DNA of 64,000 nucleotides from Ruminococcus sp. (GTDB lineage Bacteria; Bacillota; Clostridia; Oscillospirales; Ruminococcaceae): NCBI GenBank assembly GCA_017529875.1, contig JAFXNC010000043.1:1-64000 (forward strand). Direction: 5' to 3'. Shown here piece after piece: positions 42,221-50,585 of this stretch. Below the pieces are notes generated by a model. The model had not been told where the DNA came from and searched no databases. It worked only from the letters and a program-made list of their open reading frames with translations. A program made the translations under genes and the position numbers. Position 1 is the first letter of the stretch. Each line of letters opens with the position of its first letter.

Positions 42221-42581
42221 TTATAAATCATGTATGACCTTTTCTTTTGCTCCATATTTTTCAGCTATTAACGGCAAATATGCTGACAGATGATCTTGCG
42301 TACAGGCATTACCGCACTCCGAGTCAAAAAACAAAACGCCGTAGTCATTATCGATGCAGCTGAATGATACACCGAAGTATTCTATATCATTTCTTCCATA
42401 ATCCCTCAAAAATCTCTCATAATGCTTTAGCCAAATATTTCCGCCGAAGCAATGGAATATTTTGTCTTTACTAACGCAGAAAAATGTACTTGCCTTCATT
42501 TTTCTTCGCAGGAAGAAAGTCTATCCCTCTGTCACAGCATTCAAGCAGAGTCTCAAACAGCTGCCTCTTTGCTTCTTTCAA
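42221..42581 (-). pseudogene. Unrecognised small gene with a frameshift near a T5 run
   Basis: A TTG at 42581 behind AAAGGGGCGG opens a frame reading KEAKRQLFETLLECCDRGID ... GKYIFLR and stopping at 42471. The overlapping frame from 42499 continues SKDKIFHCFGGNIWLKHYER to 42221 but has no ribosome site of its own. Joined, they make about 120 residues. The change lies near the T5 of 42482-42490. Function unknown. Confidence 0.55.
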
Positions 42582-42762
42582 CCGCCCCTTTCTTTGGTTT
42601 GCTTTCATTATAGCAGAGGGGGTGCGCAGGATCTTGGGCAAAGGGAAAGCCGCCCGGGGGACGGCTTGGGAAAGGACTATTAGTTTTCATCATTTCTTCC
42701 TGTTTCAAACGATCAGTGAACCTGAAATCACAGCATCGTGTGGTCAACACGCATATTCGCGT

Positions 42763-43044
42763 TTAGCTTGTTTTGACACGAGCGAAATATTGCTCTCCAA
42801 GCATCACAGGATAATTGCACTGTGCGCTCAGCACCGCCGCATAAAACCCTCCGAGACTCGTCCCGACGATGATATCGGGACGCTTGTTCACAAGGATGAA
42901 TTTCAAATTGGCGAAAATGTGTTACGGCGGCACGTTGTCGTAATCGAGGGCGGGCGCGATGACCTCGCAGCCGAGGGCTTCAAGCGCCTGATATGCGCTG
43001 TTCTTGGGGCTGCCGTGGTAGCCGTGAATGTTAAGTATCTTCAT
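42763..43044 (-). pseudogene. YqiA-like esterase with in-frame TAA and lost C-terminus
   Basis: ATG 43044 opens MKILNIHGYHGSPKNSAYQA ... PALDYDNVPP, then TAA (42922-42924), and the same frame resumes ANLKFILVNKRPDIIVGTSL with GGFYAAVLSAQ, the nucleophile elbow GTSLGG, before diverging and ending at 42763. The Asp and His parts of the triad are absent. It overlaps the end of the 43031 gene, so it was an operon member. Confidence 0.75.
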
Positions 43045-43339
43045 TGTTGTCCTCCTTGTCGAGATAATCTTTCATGCGGTACTTCTTGCCGGGATTTTGA
43101 ACTCTGTGCTTCATCATGCGCTCAGCCTTTCTGAATATCTGCTGTATGCGCATCACGTTGGAATCCCTGATCGCGGAGATCTCGGTGAGGCTCTTGCCCT
43201 CGCAGACATGGAGCAGAAGAACGCTGCGGTAAAACTCGTTAAAAGGCTCGATCATCTCCCCGTACTGCTCAGCAGAGAGGGGCTTTTCGGGCTTGAAATA
43301 GTCATTGAGCTTGGCGGCGTATTCATCTGTGATCTGCAT
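43031..43339 (-). CDS. Small HTH protein, sigma-region-4-like
   Basis: A 102-residue basic protein whose centre (SVLLLHVCEGKSLTEISAIR, DSNVMRIQQIFRKAERMM) resembles sigma-70 region 4 or a short helix-turn-helix. AAAGGAG precedes ATG 43339. It lies between a hypothetical gene and the broken esterase. It could be a regulator or a remnant of a phage late-gene activator. Confidence 0.55.
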   Translation of the reverse strand: MQITDEYAAKLNDYFKPEKPLSAEQYGEMIEPFNEFYRSVLLLHVCEGKSLTEISAIRDSNVMRIQQIFRKAERMMKHRVQNPGKKYRMKDYLDKEDNNEDT

Positions 43340-43351
43340 AATGTTCTCCTT

Positions 43352-43702
43352 TCAGGCAGGGGTGACAGACAGCACAAAGGGCCTGTCACCGCGCATATAC
43401 AAAGGCGACTGATAGTAGTAGTATGTGCCGCCCGCATTGTAGCCGTAGGCGTCCTGACCGCTGCACTCGAAGCTGATATAGTCCGCACCGCAGACAACGG
43501 AGTGAACGCAGAGCTTCATCGTTGCAACACACATCACAACGCCGTTGATGAACCGTGTCGGGTCGTTGTTCGGACGTTCGGGCTTGGGATAGGCGACCTC
43601 AAAAATGTAATATCCGGGTGTCCTGACCACCCCGCGCTCGGCGGTGATCTCGGCTATGGTGCGGAGTCTGCGGGTGAAGGCGGTGAGAATTGGGACGGGC
43701 AT
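43352..43702 (-). CDS. Unrecognised 116-residue protein
   Basis: Starts MPVPILTAFTRRLRTIAEIT; the second half is beta-rich and Tyr-rich (SGQDAYGYNAGGTYYYYQSP). AAAAAGGAG precedes ATG 43702. It sits 4 nt after the HhH gene and 12 nt before the HTH gene, so the three look like one operon. No function assigned. Confidence 0.5.
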   Translation of the reverse strand: MPVPILTAFTRRLRTIAEITAERGVVRTPGYYIFEVAYPKPERPNNDPTRFINGVVMCVATMKLCVHSVVCGADYISFECSGQDAYGYNAGGTYYYYQSPLYMRGDRPFVLSVTPA

Positions 43703-43706
43703 GGGA

Positions 43707-44444
43707 TCACTCCTTTTTCTTTTTGCGGTTTTTCTTTTGGCTCTCAAGCTTTTTTTCGTATGTCCAAATGGCATTATCAAGCCAACGAACAGTCATATCA
43801 GGATAGCTTTCTTTGAGCTTATCAACAGCTGATTCAAGCAATTCCTGTATGTCCGATTCTTTTGCATCGGGATAATATCTCCGTACAAAGCGGAGCATCA
43901 TTCTGTCAGGTTTACATCTATCGGAATACCCAGCTAACATATATAAATACTTTAGCATTATGCCGCTGCCTTGCCCTTTTACCGAAAGAATATCACTATC
44001 AAGTGTTTCTTTATTCTTATAAGAACGAAAATCGGCAACGGTGTTAATTCCGTGCTGATTCATTATTTCTGCGACCTTAACACAGGCTTCGATTTTTAAG
44101 ATACCATTTTTCGGAGAAGTCCTGTGTCGTGTCATTCCGGTTTTTTCAAGAAATTTGTCATAATCATTGATTTTGCGAAAATTATTTAAAAAATCTGCTA
44201 TCGTGTGTTCGGTTTTATCGGGTTCATCGTTTTCATGATTTCTCATTACATCGTATTTTATATTATAAAGATCACAATATTTGATCCAGTTTGTTCTCGC
44301 TGATTTGTACCTGATCCCTATGGAATAAACTGCATCTAAAATGCAAATGGGTAAGGAATGCGGGAAATCAAGGTTTTCATCTTCTGGCGTACCATTCAGA
44401 CACTCCTTGCAGACCGTAATGAACTCTTTCTTTAGTTTTAACAT
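43707..44444 (-). CDS. HhH-GPD (DNA glycosylase/endonuclease III-like) protein
   Basis: A 245-residue AT-rich gene. The segment DILSVKGQGSGIMLKYLYML followed by CKPDRMMLRFV resembles the helix-hairpin-helix and catalytic Asp of endonuclease III-fold glycosylases. No iron-sulfur Cys cluster is visible. The Lys-rich tail may bind nucleic acid. AAGGAGG precedes ATG 44444. A DNA or RNA repair role fits the context, but key residues are uncertain. Confidence 0.6.
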   Translation of the reverse strand: MLKLKKEFITVCKECLNGTPEDENLDFPHSLPICILDAVYSIGIRYKSARTNWIKYCDLYNIKYDVMRNHENDEPDKTEHTIADFLNNFRKINDYDKFLEKTGMTRHRTSPKNGILKIEACVKVAEIMNQHGINTVADFRSYKNKETLDSDILSVKGQGSGIMLKYLYMLAGYSDRCKPDRMMLRFVRRYYPDAKESDIQELLESAVDKLKESYPDMTVRWLDNAIWTYEKKLESQKKNRKKKKE

Positions 44445-44539
44445 AATTATTCCTCCTTAAAAAATGTCTAAGTCCTTATTTCTTATGATTGCTTATGATT
44501 GCTGTGACGTACTCTTGAATATTTGTTTATCCCCCCCTT

Positions 44540-44950
44540 TCACTCATCCGCCTCGAACTCTGTCTCGATCACACATTCAAGATCATCAAGCTCCTCGTCG
44601 CTGACATTCTTTTCGGCAGCATAGCACTCGAAAAGATCGTCTATCCGTTGCGCGCAGTAGTATTCCACCCTGCCGTCATCCGAACACCAGAACACCGCCG
44701 GGTTGCGAAGCTCCTTGCGCTGTTCTTCTTCGTACCACCAGCATACATCGCCCAGACGAAGCGCAAAACCGAGGGTGGGAAAACGGAGCAGATAATTATA
44801 CGCCTGATGCCGCAGTTCCTCTCTGTCATCCTTTCTTACAGTCACCGAACCGTTGTAGGAAACAAACTCCGCCTTGATCTTGTTCCCGAAAAGGTCTTCC
44901 ATACTGTCGAGCTTTGCTCGGAGTGTGGCAAGCGTGCAGCTGAATTTCAT
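44540..44950 (-). CDS. Unrecognised acidic protein under a class II motif
   Basis: A 136-residue protein (CTLATLRAKLDSMEDLFGNK, then LGFALRLGDVCWWYEEEQRK and an acidic tail ECVIETEFEADE). AAAGGCGG precedes ATG 44950. Its promoter region overlaps the WYL gene's stop and carries the class II motif, so the WYL protein may control it. No family recognised. Confidence 0.55.
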   Translation of the reverse strand: MKFSCTLATLRAKLDSMEDLFGNKIKAEFVSYNGSVTVRKDDREELRHQAYNYLLRFPTLGFALRLGDVCWWYEEEQRKELRNPAVFWCSDDGRVEYYCAQRIDDLFECYAAEKNVSDEELDDLECVIETEFEADE

Positions 44951-44996
44951 TAGAATTTGTACCGCCTTTCTGTCTCATAACGTTCTCTATGATCAC

Positions 44997-45032
44997 ATTT
45001 TATCAGACGGTATGGGTAAAAAACTTCTCATC
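44997..45032 (-). promoter_or_regulatory. Class II motif and -10 of the 44950 gene
   Basis: On the minus strand GATGAGAAG-TTTTTTACCCAT (45012-45032) precedes TAAAAT (44997-45002). The motif overlaps the WYL stop codon (45028-45030). Confidence 0.5.
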
Positions 45033-46062
45033 CACCGTATCTTGCCGCAGCTTCTTTCATCGTCTTGGCGACTGCCTCCCTGACCTCGCTGGGATAGAGT
45101 ATCTCAACCTGGTCGCAGTAATGCATCCCCCACTGCTCAAGGTCTTTCATACCGACCCGCACGCTCACCTCGATATTGCCGTTCTCCTGCTTCATCACCT
45201 TGTAGCCTGTTCCGAAAGTATCGATGATGTCCGGAATGAGCCACTCGGGACAGCGAAAGCTCCCGTGGCAGACCTCCCCCGTCCACATATACGGATGCTC
45301 GGCGACGTAATCCCGGAGGTCATCCTGCCGCACGCTGCGCCTGCTGGCCTTCTCGTCGGTACGGGATATGTTCATAATGCGGTCAACACGGAAGTGCGTG
45401 AGGGTAGCGTCTGTTCTCGATGCGATAAGATAGTACCTGCCGTTTACAAGTACCATCTTTCGGGGCGTGACGGTGTAGAGCTTCGGCTTGCCGTCCTGCT
45501 CTTTGGCATGGAGCTTGCCGTCGAGGCCGCGAACACCGTAATTGAAGCGGATCATTTTGCCCGCCTCCACGGCCTCGGTTATCAATCCCACGTTGTTGAA
45601 CATCTGCTTGTTGTCGGGGCGGGTATTCAGTACGGCGCGAGCCTTGCGAAGGGAGTTCCGTTCAAAGCTACTGCCGAGATCGGCGATTTTCCCGATGAGT
45701 CTTGAAAGCTGCGACTGCGGCAGACCGTTGGCATACAGCAGGCTGTCGATCATCACCCGCAGCTCGCTTAATTCAAAGCGCTCGGCGTGATCGTAGTACC
45801 AGTCCGATTTGATCGTCTGCTCCACGCCGCCCGCACCGATGCGGGTGACGTCCTCCTTGTAATAGATAGGGTACCCCGCCTCCATGAGCTTTGAGAGATT
45901 GTGCCGCACGCTCTTGCGGTCAAGGGACATACCGTAGTCCTCTTGCAGCAGATCAACGATCTCAGTCTGGGTGAGTCTGTTTTGCTCGTCGGTGTAGTCC
46001 TGCAATATCTTCAGAATGTAGATCACAGCCAGTTTCTTGGGCTGCTTGGCTTTCTCCTGCAT
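45028..46062 (-). CDS. WYL-domain transcriptional regulator
   Basis: Residues 1-90 are a winged helix (LTQTEIVDLLQEDYGMSLDR), residues about 140-240 the WYL domain (YTVTPRKMVLVNGRYYLIAS, THFRVDRIMNI), followed by a WCX-like C-terminus. This 344-residue layout is the standard ligand-responsive WYL regulator found with CRISPR and defence loci. AAGGAGG precedes ATG 46062. A class II motif lies in its own promoter region, consistent with autoregulation. Confidence 0.9.
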   Translation of the reverse strand: MQEKAKQPKKLAVIYILKILQDYTDEQNRLTQTEIVDLLQEDYGMSLDRKSVRHNLSKLMEAGYPIYYKEDVTRIGAGGVEQTIKSDWYYDHAERFELSELRVMIDSLLYANGLPQSQLSRLIGKIADLGSSFERNSLRKARAVLNTRPDNKQMFNNVGLITEAVEAGKMIRFNYGVRGLDGKLHAKEQDGKPKLYTVTPRKMVLVNGRYYLIASRTDATLTHFRVDRIMNISRTDEKASRRSVRQDDLRDYVAEHPYMWTGEVCHGSFRCPEWLIPDIIDTFGTGYKVMKQENGNIEVSVRVGMKDLEQWGMHYCDQVEILYPSEVREAVAKTMKEAAARYGG

Positions 46063-46093
46063 AGCAATACCTCCTTGTAGTCGTTGATGTTAT

Positions 46094-46169
46094 TATACTA
46101 CATTTTCCGGTGGGTTTCAAGGGTTTCTGATATTATTATATCTCAGGGTGTGGGTAAAAAAGCTCCCAC
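46094..46169 (-). promoter_or_regulatory. Two promoters and class II motif of the WYL gene
   Basis: On the minus strand, GTGGG-N10-CCCAC (46150-46169, containing TTTTTTAC) is followed by TATAAT (46135-46140). Nearer the gene, TTGAAA and TATAAT (46094-46099) form a second promoter with a 17-bp spacer. Confidence 0.6.
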
Positions 46170-46222
46170 GCATTTCTAACGGGAACGATAATTGCGATGA
46201 CCTGTTTTTTACCCATAGTATA

Positions 46223-46238
46223 TGTTGTTATAACAACA
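46223..46238. repeat. Perfect 16-bp palindrome
   Basis: TGTTGTTATAACAACA lies 11 nt after a TTTTTTACCCATA motif. It is a possible operator at the island edge. Confidence 0.5.
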
Positions 46239-46254
46239 CGCAAAGTCAGGATCT

Positions 46255-46510
46255 TTTGATTCTGGATAATAGGAATATCTAAGAGCAGCAGAAAATACTG
46301 GAATTCAAATCGGTTTTATCTTGGCTTTTACGCCGGCACTGCATATATGAAAAGCCTCACATCAAGCTTTGTATCGAAGTTGTCTATGGCTTTGATAAGC
46401 CCGATGCCCCCGCCCGGGACAGGTCGTCGGGCCGGGTGCAGCAGCCCGAGAACTTCCGGAACACGCTCAGCACGAGACGCACTGCAAATCCGGATCCGCG
46501 AAAGCTTTGG
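46255..46510 (-). pseudogene. Dispersed repeat R2 and sigG-like fragment A
   Basis: 46255-46302 resembles repeat R1. The minus strand from about 46490 to 46335 then reads VLSVFRKFSGCCTRPDDL, a small frameshift, and IGLIKAIDNFDTKLDVR, which equals SigG residues about 60-105. The fragment is damaged and has no start or end. A related fragment lies at 50690-50810. Confidence 0.7.
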
Positions 46511-46547
46511 CTTCACATTCTTTATGAAACATTTTTTAGGAAGTCCC

Positions 46548-46576
46548 TTGACTTTTTGAAAGAAAGGTAGTATAAT
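46548..46576 (+). promoter_or_regulatory. Promoter of the thiamin cluster
   Basis: TTGACT (46548-46553) and TATAAT (46571-46576) with a 17-bp spacer, just before the riboswitch. Confidence 0.8.
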
Positions 46577-46585
46577 ATAAACTGC

Positions 46586-46723
46586 AAAATACAGGGGAGC
46601 TCATGGTTGTGGGCTGAGAGGAAGTGATCAAACTTCGACCCTTTCACCTGATGCGGATAATGCCGCCGTAGGAAGTCACTGTGATTTTTTCGGGAGACAC
46701 TGCGCGGGTGTCTCCTGTTTTTT
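46586..46723 (+). promoter_or_regulatory. TPP riboswitch (THI element) with terminator
   Basis: The conserved CAGGGGAGC at 46592, GGCTGAGAGG near 46612, ACCCTTTCACCTGATGCGG and CCGTAGGAAG form the TPP aptamer. An expression-platform hairpin GGAGACAC/GTGTCTCC (46693-46700 with 46708-46715) with a T6 run follows. TPP should terminate transcription before thiM. Confidence 0.95.
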
Positions 46724-46747
46724 GATATCAATAACGGAGGAATAAAA

Positions 46748-47569
46748 ATGCTTGGAAAAATGTTTGAAAACGTTAGAAGTACCTGTCCGCTGATACATAA
46801 TATCACAAATTATGTAACGGTGAATGACTGCGCCAACATCCTTCTTGCGTGCGGCGCATCCCCGATCATGGCGGATGACGAAGCCGAGGCGGCAGAGATC
46901 ACAAGTATCTGCGGAGGACTTAACATCAACATCGGCACCCTCAACAGCAGCACGATCCCCTCAATGTTCCTTGCGGGCAAGAGAGCGAACGAGCTGGGTC
47001 ATCCCGTCCTTCTTGACCCCGTGGGAGCCGGTGCATCGAAGCTGCGAACCGAAACGGCCTGGAAACTGTTGGAGGAGATAAGCTTCACCTGCATCCGCGG
47101 CAATATCTCAGAGATCAAGACCCTTGCCTCCGGAGCCGGAACTACCAAAGGCGTTGACGCCGATGCCGCCGACAAGGTGACGGAGGAAAATCTCGGTGAG
47201 GTAGCGGCATTCGTCAAGAAGTTTGCAGAAAAGACGGGAGCGGTCATTGCCATAACCGGAGCTATCGACATCGTTGCCGACAGTGAGAAAGCCTACTGCA
47301 TCAGGAACGGTCATCCGATGATGTCGTCTATAACCGGAACAGGCTGTCAGCTTTCGGCAATGACCGCGGCTTTTCTTACCGCAAATCCCGGTTCTCCGCT
47401 TGAAGCTGCTGCGGCGGCGGTCTGCGCTATGGGCTATGCCGGAGAGCTCGCTCATGCAAGGATGACTGAGCTTGACGGAAACTCTTCATACAGAAACTAT
47501 ATCATAGATGCGATCTGCAATATGACACCCGAACAGCTGGAGAAAGGTGCAAAATATGAAGTGCGATAG
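46748..47569 (+). CDS. thiM: Hydroxyethylthiazole kinase ThiM
   Basis: Phosphorylates the thiazole alcohol in thiamin salvage. Family motifs seen: NSVT-type start TCPLIHNITNYVTVNDCANI, LDPVGAGASKLRT, CIRGNISEIKTLA and SSITGTGCQLSAMTAAF. GGAGG precedes ATG 46748, directly behind the TPP riboswitch. 273 residues, normal. The 3' end overlaps thiE by 14 nt. Confidence 0.96.
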   Translation: MLGKMFENVRSTCPLIHNITNYVTVNDCANILLACGASPIMADDEAEAAEITSICGGLNINIGTLNSSTIPSMFLAGKRANELGHPVLLDPVGAGASKLRTETAWKLLEEISFTCIRGNISEIKTLASGAGTTKGVDADAADKVTEENLGEVAAFVKKFAEKTGAVIAITGAIDIVADSEKAYCIRNGHPMMSSITGTGCQLSAMTAAFLTANPGSPLEAAAAAVCAMGYAGELAHARMTELDGNSSYRNYIIDAICNMTPEQLEKGAKYEVR

Positions 47570-48200
47570 GAAAACGATGCTGCTCTATGCCGTTACGGAC
47601 AGAGCATGGCTTAAAGATCAGACTCTTTATCAGCAGGTCGAGGCTGCGCTGAAAGGCGGAGTCACCTGCGTTCAGCTGCGGGAAAAAGAACTCGATGACG
47701 AGGCGTTTCTTTCCGAGGCGCTGGAGATATCGGCGCTTTGCAGGCGCTATGGGGTGCCGTTTTTCATCAATGATAATGTGGGGGTCGCAATAAAGTGCAA
47801 GGCGGACGGTATTCACGTCGGTCAGGACGATATGAGTGCATCGGATGTGCGAAGGCTCGTGGGCGACGGTATGATGCTCGGAGTTTCCGTTCACACGGTA
47901 CAGGAGGCGCTTGAAGCTGTAAAAGCGGGTGCGGACTGTCTCGGTGTGGGTGCGATGTTCTCCACATCCACCAAAGCCGATGCAGACGTTGTGGCAATGA
48001 AAGACTTGAAGGATATCTGCGATGCTGTCGATGTCCCCGTTGTTGCTATCGGCGGGCTTGGAAAGCATAACATCCTTCAGCTTGCCGGCACGGGAGTTGA
48101 CGGAGTTGCTCTGGTAAGTGCGATATTCTCGGCTGACGACATCGAGAGCGAATGCCGCGAGCTTCGCAGGCTGTCAGAAGAAATGACAGGAAACCAATAA
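47556..48200 (+). CDS. thiE: Thiamin phosphate synthase ThiE
   Basis: Joins the thiazole and pyrimidine moieties. Visible motifs: YAVTDRAWL, GVTCVQLREKELDD, INDNVGVAIKCKADGIHVGQ, GVSVHTVQEALEA, GVGAMFSTSTK and VVAIGGLGKHN. ATG 47556 follows AAAGGTG and lies inside the thiM end, so the two are coupled. 214 residues, full length. Confidence 0.96.
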   Translation: MKCDRKTMLLYAVTDRAWLKDQTLYQQVEAALKGGVTCVQLREKELDDEAFLSEALEISALCRRYGVPFFINDNVGVAIKCKADGIHVGQDDMSASDVRRLVGDGMMLGVSVHTVQEALEAVKAGADCLGVGAMFSTSTKADADVVAMKDLKDICDAVDVPVVAIGGLGKHNILQLAGTGVDGVALVSAIFSADDIESECRELRRLSEEMTGNQ

Positions 48201-48276
48201 TAACAAAGCGGCATATCGGGGACACCACCTTATGCCGCGATATAAAACGATGCTGAAATCGGAAGGGAGTATTTAT

Positions 48277-49086
48277 ATGAAATTGAAAACAGCATTGACC
48301 ATTGCAGGAAGCGACTGCAGCGGAGGTGCCGGTATCCAGGCTGATCTTAAAACGATGACGCTCAACGGCGTTTATGCCATGAGTGCGGTCACTGCTTTAA
48401 CAGCACAGAACACGACCGGCGTCAGAGCTATCCTGGAGTCGCCTCCCGATTTTCTCAGACAGCAGATAGATGCGGTATTTGAGGACATCCGTCCCGATGC
48501 GGTAAAGGTCGGCATGGTCTCTTCGGTGAGCCTTATCCGCGTGATCGCGGACAGTTTAAAACACTACAAGGCTTCAAACATAGTCGTTGACCCTGTCATG
48601 GTCGCGACCAGCGGTGCAAGGCTTATCGACGACAGTGCGATCGAAGAACTGAAAAGCATCCTGCTGCCTGTTGCCTGTATCATCACACCGAACATCCCGG
48701 AGGCTGAGGTGCTGTCGGGAATGACGATATCGGGCGAGGAGGATATGGAGAAAGCGGCTAAGTCGATCTATGAGAGCTACGGCTGTGCAGTGCTCTGCAA
48801 GGGCGGACACAGCATCAATGATGCGAACGATCTGTTATACAACGCCGACGGCTGTAAATGGTTCAGAGGGAAAAGGATAGACAATCCCAACACTCACGGA
48901 ACAGGCTGCACGCTCTCAAGCGCGATAGCTGCAAACCTTGCTAAGGGCGAAACGCCGGAAAAGGCTGTGGAGAATGCGAAGAATTATATCTCGGGTGCTT
49001 TGGCAGCCGGGCTCGACCTCGGAAAGGGCAGCGGACCTATGGATCACGCTTTCATGATCAACGGATACAACAGGGAGGAAAAATAA
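48277..49086 (+). CDS. thiD: Hydroxymethylpyrimidine (phosphate) kinase ThiD
   Basis: Makes HMP pyrophosphate for ThiE. Ribokinase-fold motifs: TIAGSDCSGGAGIQADLKTM at the start, VVDPVMVATSGARL, TPNIPEAEVLSG and HGTGCTLSSAIAANL. GGAAGGGAG precedes ATG 48277; an in-frame ATG at 48232 has no site. 269 residues. Confidence 0.96.
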   Translation: MKLKTALTIAGSDCSGGAGIQADLKTMTLNGVYAMSAVTALTAQNTTGVRAILESPPDFLRQQIDAVFEDIRPDAVKVGMVSSVSLIRVIADSLKHYKASNIVVDPVMVATSGARLIDDSAIEELKSILLPVACIITPNIPEAEVLSGMTISGEEDMEKAAKSIYESYGCAVLCKGGHSINDANDLLYNADGCKWFRGKRIDNPNTHGTGCTLSSAIAANLAKGETPEKAVENAKNYISGALAAGLDLGKGSGPMDHAFMINGYNREEK

Positions 49087-49087
49087 G

Positions 49088-49807
49088 ATGAGCGAAAACA
49101 ATATGAATACAGTAAGACAGAAGTTCGACGGCTATGCCGAGCAGTACGACAAGTGGTTCATGGAGAACTCCAACCTTTTTGAAAGTGAGCTGAGGCTGTT
49201 CAAAAAGGCTTTGGGCGATATTTCCGGAAAGAGGCTCTTGTCGGTGGGCTGCGGCAGCGGCCTGTTTGAAAGCTATATCGACTGCTCACAGGTCGAGGGC
49301 ATCGAGCCCTCCCGCGATATGGGCGAGATAGCCAAAAAACGCGGAGTCAATGTTATCTGCTTCGGTCTGATAGAGGACGTCGAGCTTCCCGAAAACAGCT
49401 ATGACATCATTTATTTCAACGGCAGCTCCAGCTATATGGAGGATCTTGCCCCGGTATACCGGAAGAGCATCGCTGCACTCAAAGACGGCGGTAAGCTGAT
49501 ACTGCTGGATGTTCCCAAGGAGAGCGCTTTCGGCTTTATGTATCTTCTCGGAAAGAGCCTCGGGACATACGAGCATGAATATCTTGAAGGCACGATGCCG
49601 CAGCTCCCCTATCCGCTTGCACTGGCCGCTTCGGGAGTATGGCATTCCACAGAGGAAAAGATAGATGTGCTCAAAAAGCTCGGGATAGCGAAATTCAGCT
49701 TTTATCAGACGCTCGTCAGGAACCCGATGTACACAAACGAGGAGCCCGAGGAGGTATCGGACGGCTACAAGAGCGGCGGATATGTTGCAATAATCGCAGA
49801 GAAATAA
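49088..49807 (+). CDS. Class I SAM-dependent methyltransferase in the thiamin operon
   Basis: A 239-residue protein with the AdoMet loop LLSVGCGSGLFES, acidic EGIEPSRDMGEI and post-motif DIIYFNGSSSYME. AGGGAGG precedes ATG 49088, one nucleotide after the thiD stop. Methyltransferases are not standard in thiamin salvage; its substrate is unknown, but the position between thiD and tenA ties it to thiamin-related metabolism. Confidence 0.85.
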   Translation: MSENNMNTVRQKFDGYAEQYDKWFMENSNLFESELRLFKKALGDISGKRLLSVGCGSGLFESYIDCSQVEGIEPSRDMGEIAKKRGVNVICFGLIEDVELPENSYDIIYFNGSSSYMEDLAPVYRKSIAALKDGGKLILLDVPKESAFGFMYLLGKSLGTYEHEYLEGTMPQLPYPLALAASGVWHSTEEKIDVLKKLGIAKFSFYQTLVRNPMYTNEEPEEVSDGYKSGGYVAIIAEK

Positions 49808-49818
49808 GGAGGCTGAAA

Positions 49819-50466
49819 ATGAAGCTTTCCGAATTACTGTACGAGAGAACGCGAAGGCTCTGGGACGAAGCTGCGGAAAATCCGTTTGTCACTGCTATGG
49901 CTGACGGAACGCTGGACGTGCAGTGCTTCAAAGCCTATATGCTCCAGGACTATTATTATCTGAAAGAATATATCGGTATCCTTGAGCAGATGGAAAAGCA
50001 GGCTGAAAGCGTTGAGACCGCAGGTTTTCTGAAAAGGGCGGTTCGGGCGACCCGCTGTGAGCTGGAAACGGTACATATACCGAATATGAAACAGCTCGGC
50101 ATAACGGATGAAGAAATACAAGGCGGAGAAAAAAACTCTGTATGTGCCGAATATCTGCAATACCTGAAAGCCGCTGCGCAGGAAGGGACCGTGCGGGGGC
50201 TTGCGGCACTGCTCCAGTGCTCATGGAGCTATGCCTATATCGCCGAAGCCGTCACGGTGCGGTACGGCGACAGGCTCGGCAGCTCCGCTTATGCCGGATG
50301 GTTCCGGGCTTATACGTCTGAGGAATATACTGCGGCAAACCGCGACTGGACAGGCGTTCTCGACCGTGAAGCAGAAGGCATCGACAACGCTGAAGCCGAA
50401 AAGCTATGCCGCATTTTTGAAAGCTGCGCGCATTTTGAAAACAGCTTCATGAACGCGCTGATCTGA
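49819..50466 (+). CDS. tenA: TenA-family aminopyrimidine aminohydrolase/thiaminase II
   Basis: Releases HMP from degraded thiamin. TenA features: N-terminal LYERTRRLWDEAAENPFVTA, FKAYMLQDYYYLKEYIGILE and C-terminal HFENSFMNALI; CSWSYAYIAEAV matches the TenA core. A CLPC-type active-site Cys is expected near LLQC. AAGGAGG precedes ATG 49819. 215 residues. Last gene of the riboswitch operon. Confidence 0.93.
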   Translation: MKLSELLYERTRRLWDEAAENPFVTAMADGTLDVQCFKAYMLQDYYYLKEYIGILEQMEKQAESVETAGFLKRAVRATRCELETVHIPNMKQLGITDEEIQGGEKNSVCAEYLQYLKAAAQEGTVRGLAALLQCSWSYAYIAEAVTVRYGDRLGSSAYAGWFRAYTSEEYTAANRDWTGVLDREAEGIDNAEAEKLCRIFESCAHFENSFMNALI

Positions 50467-50522
50467 CAGGCAGCAATAATGATCGGTGCTTTCATAGTAT
50501 TATCTCCGCAAAACCATGATCA

Positions 50523-50570
50523 TTCTGATTTTGGGAATAGGGTTTTTGAGCAGCTGTCAATGCGGTTTTA
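50523..50570. repeat. Dispersed repeat R3
   Basis: Contains TCTGATTTTGGGAATAG and a degraded GAGCAGC core, resembling R1 and R2. Together with fragment B it mirrors the R2/fragment A block on the other side of the thiamin cluster. Confidence 0.4.
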
Positions 50571-50585
50571 CAGATCGTTTTCAAC

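Noticed and set aside
46600..46700. Possible tRNA from cloverleaf-like GC stems
   Set aside because: The conserved boxes are those of a TPP riboswitch; no tRNA gene was seen anywhere in the window.
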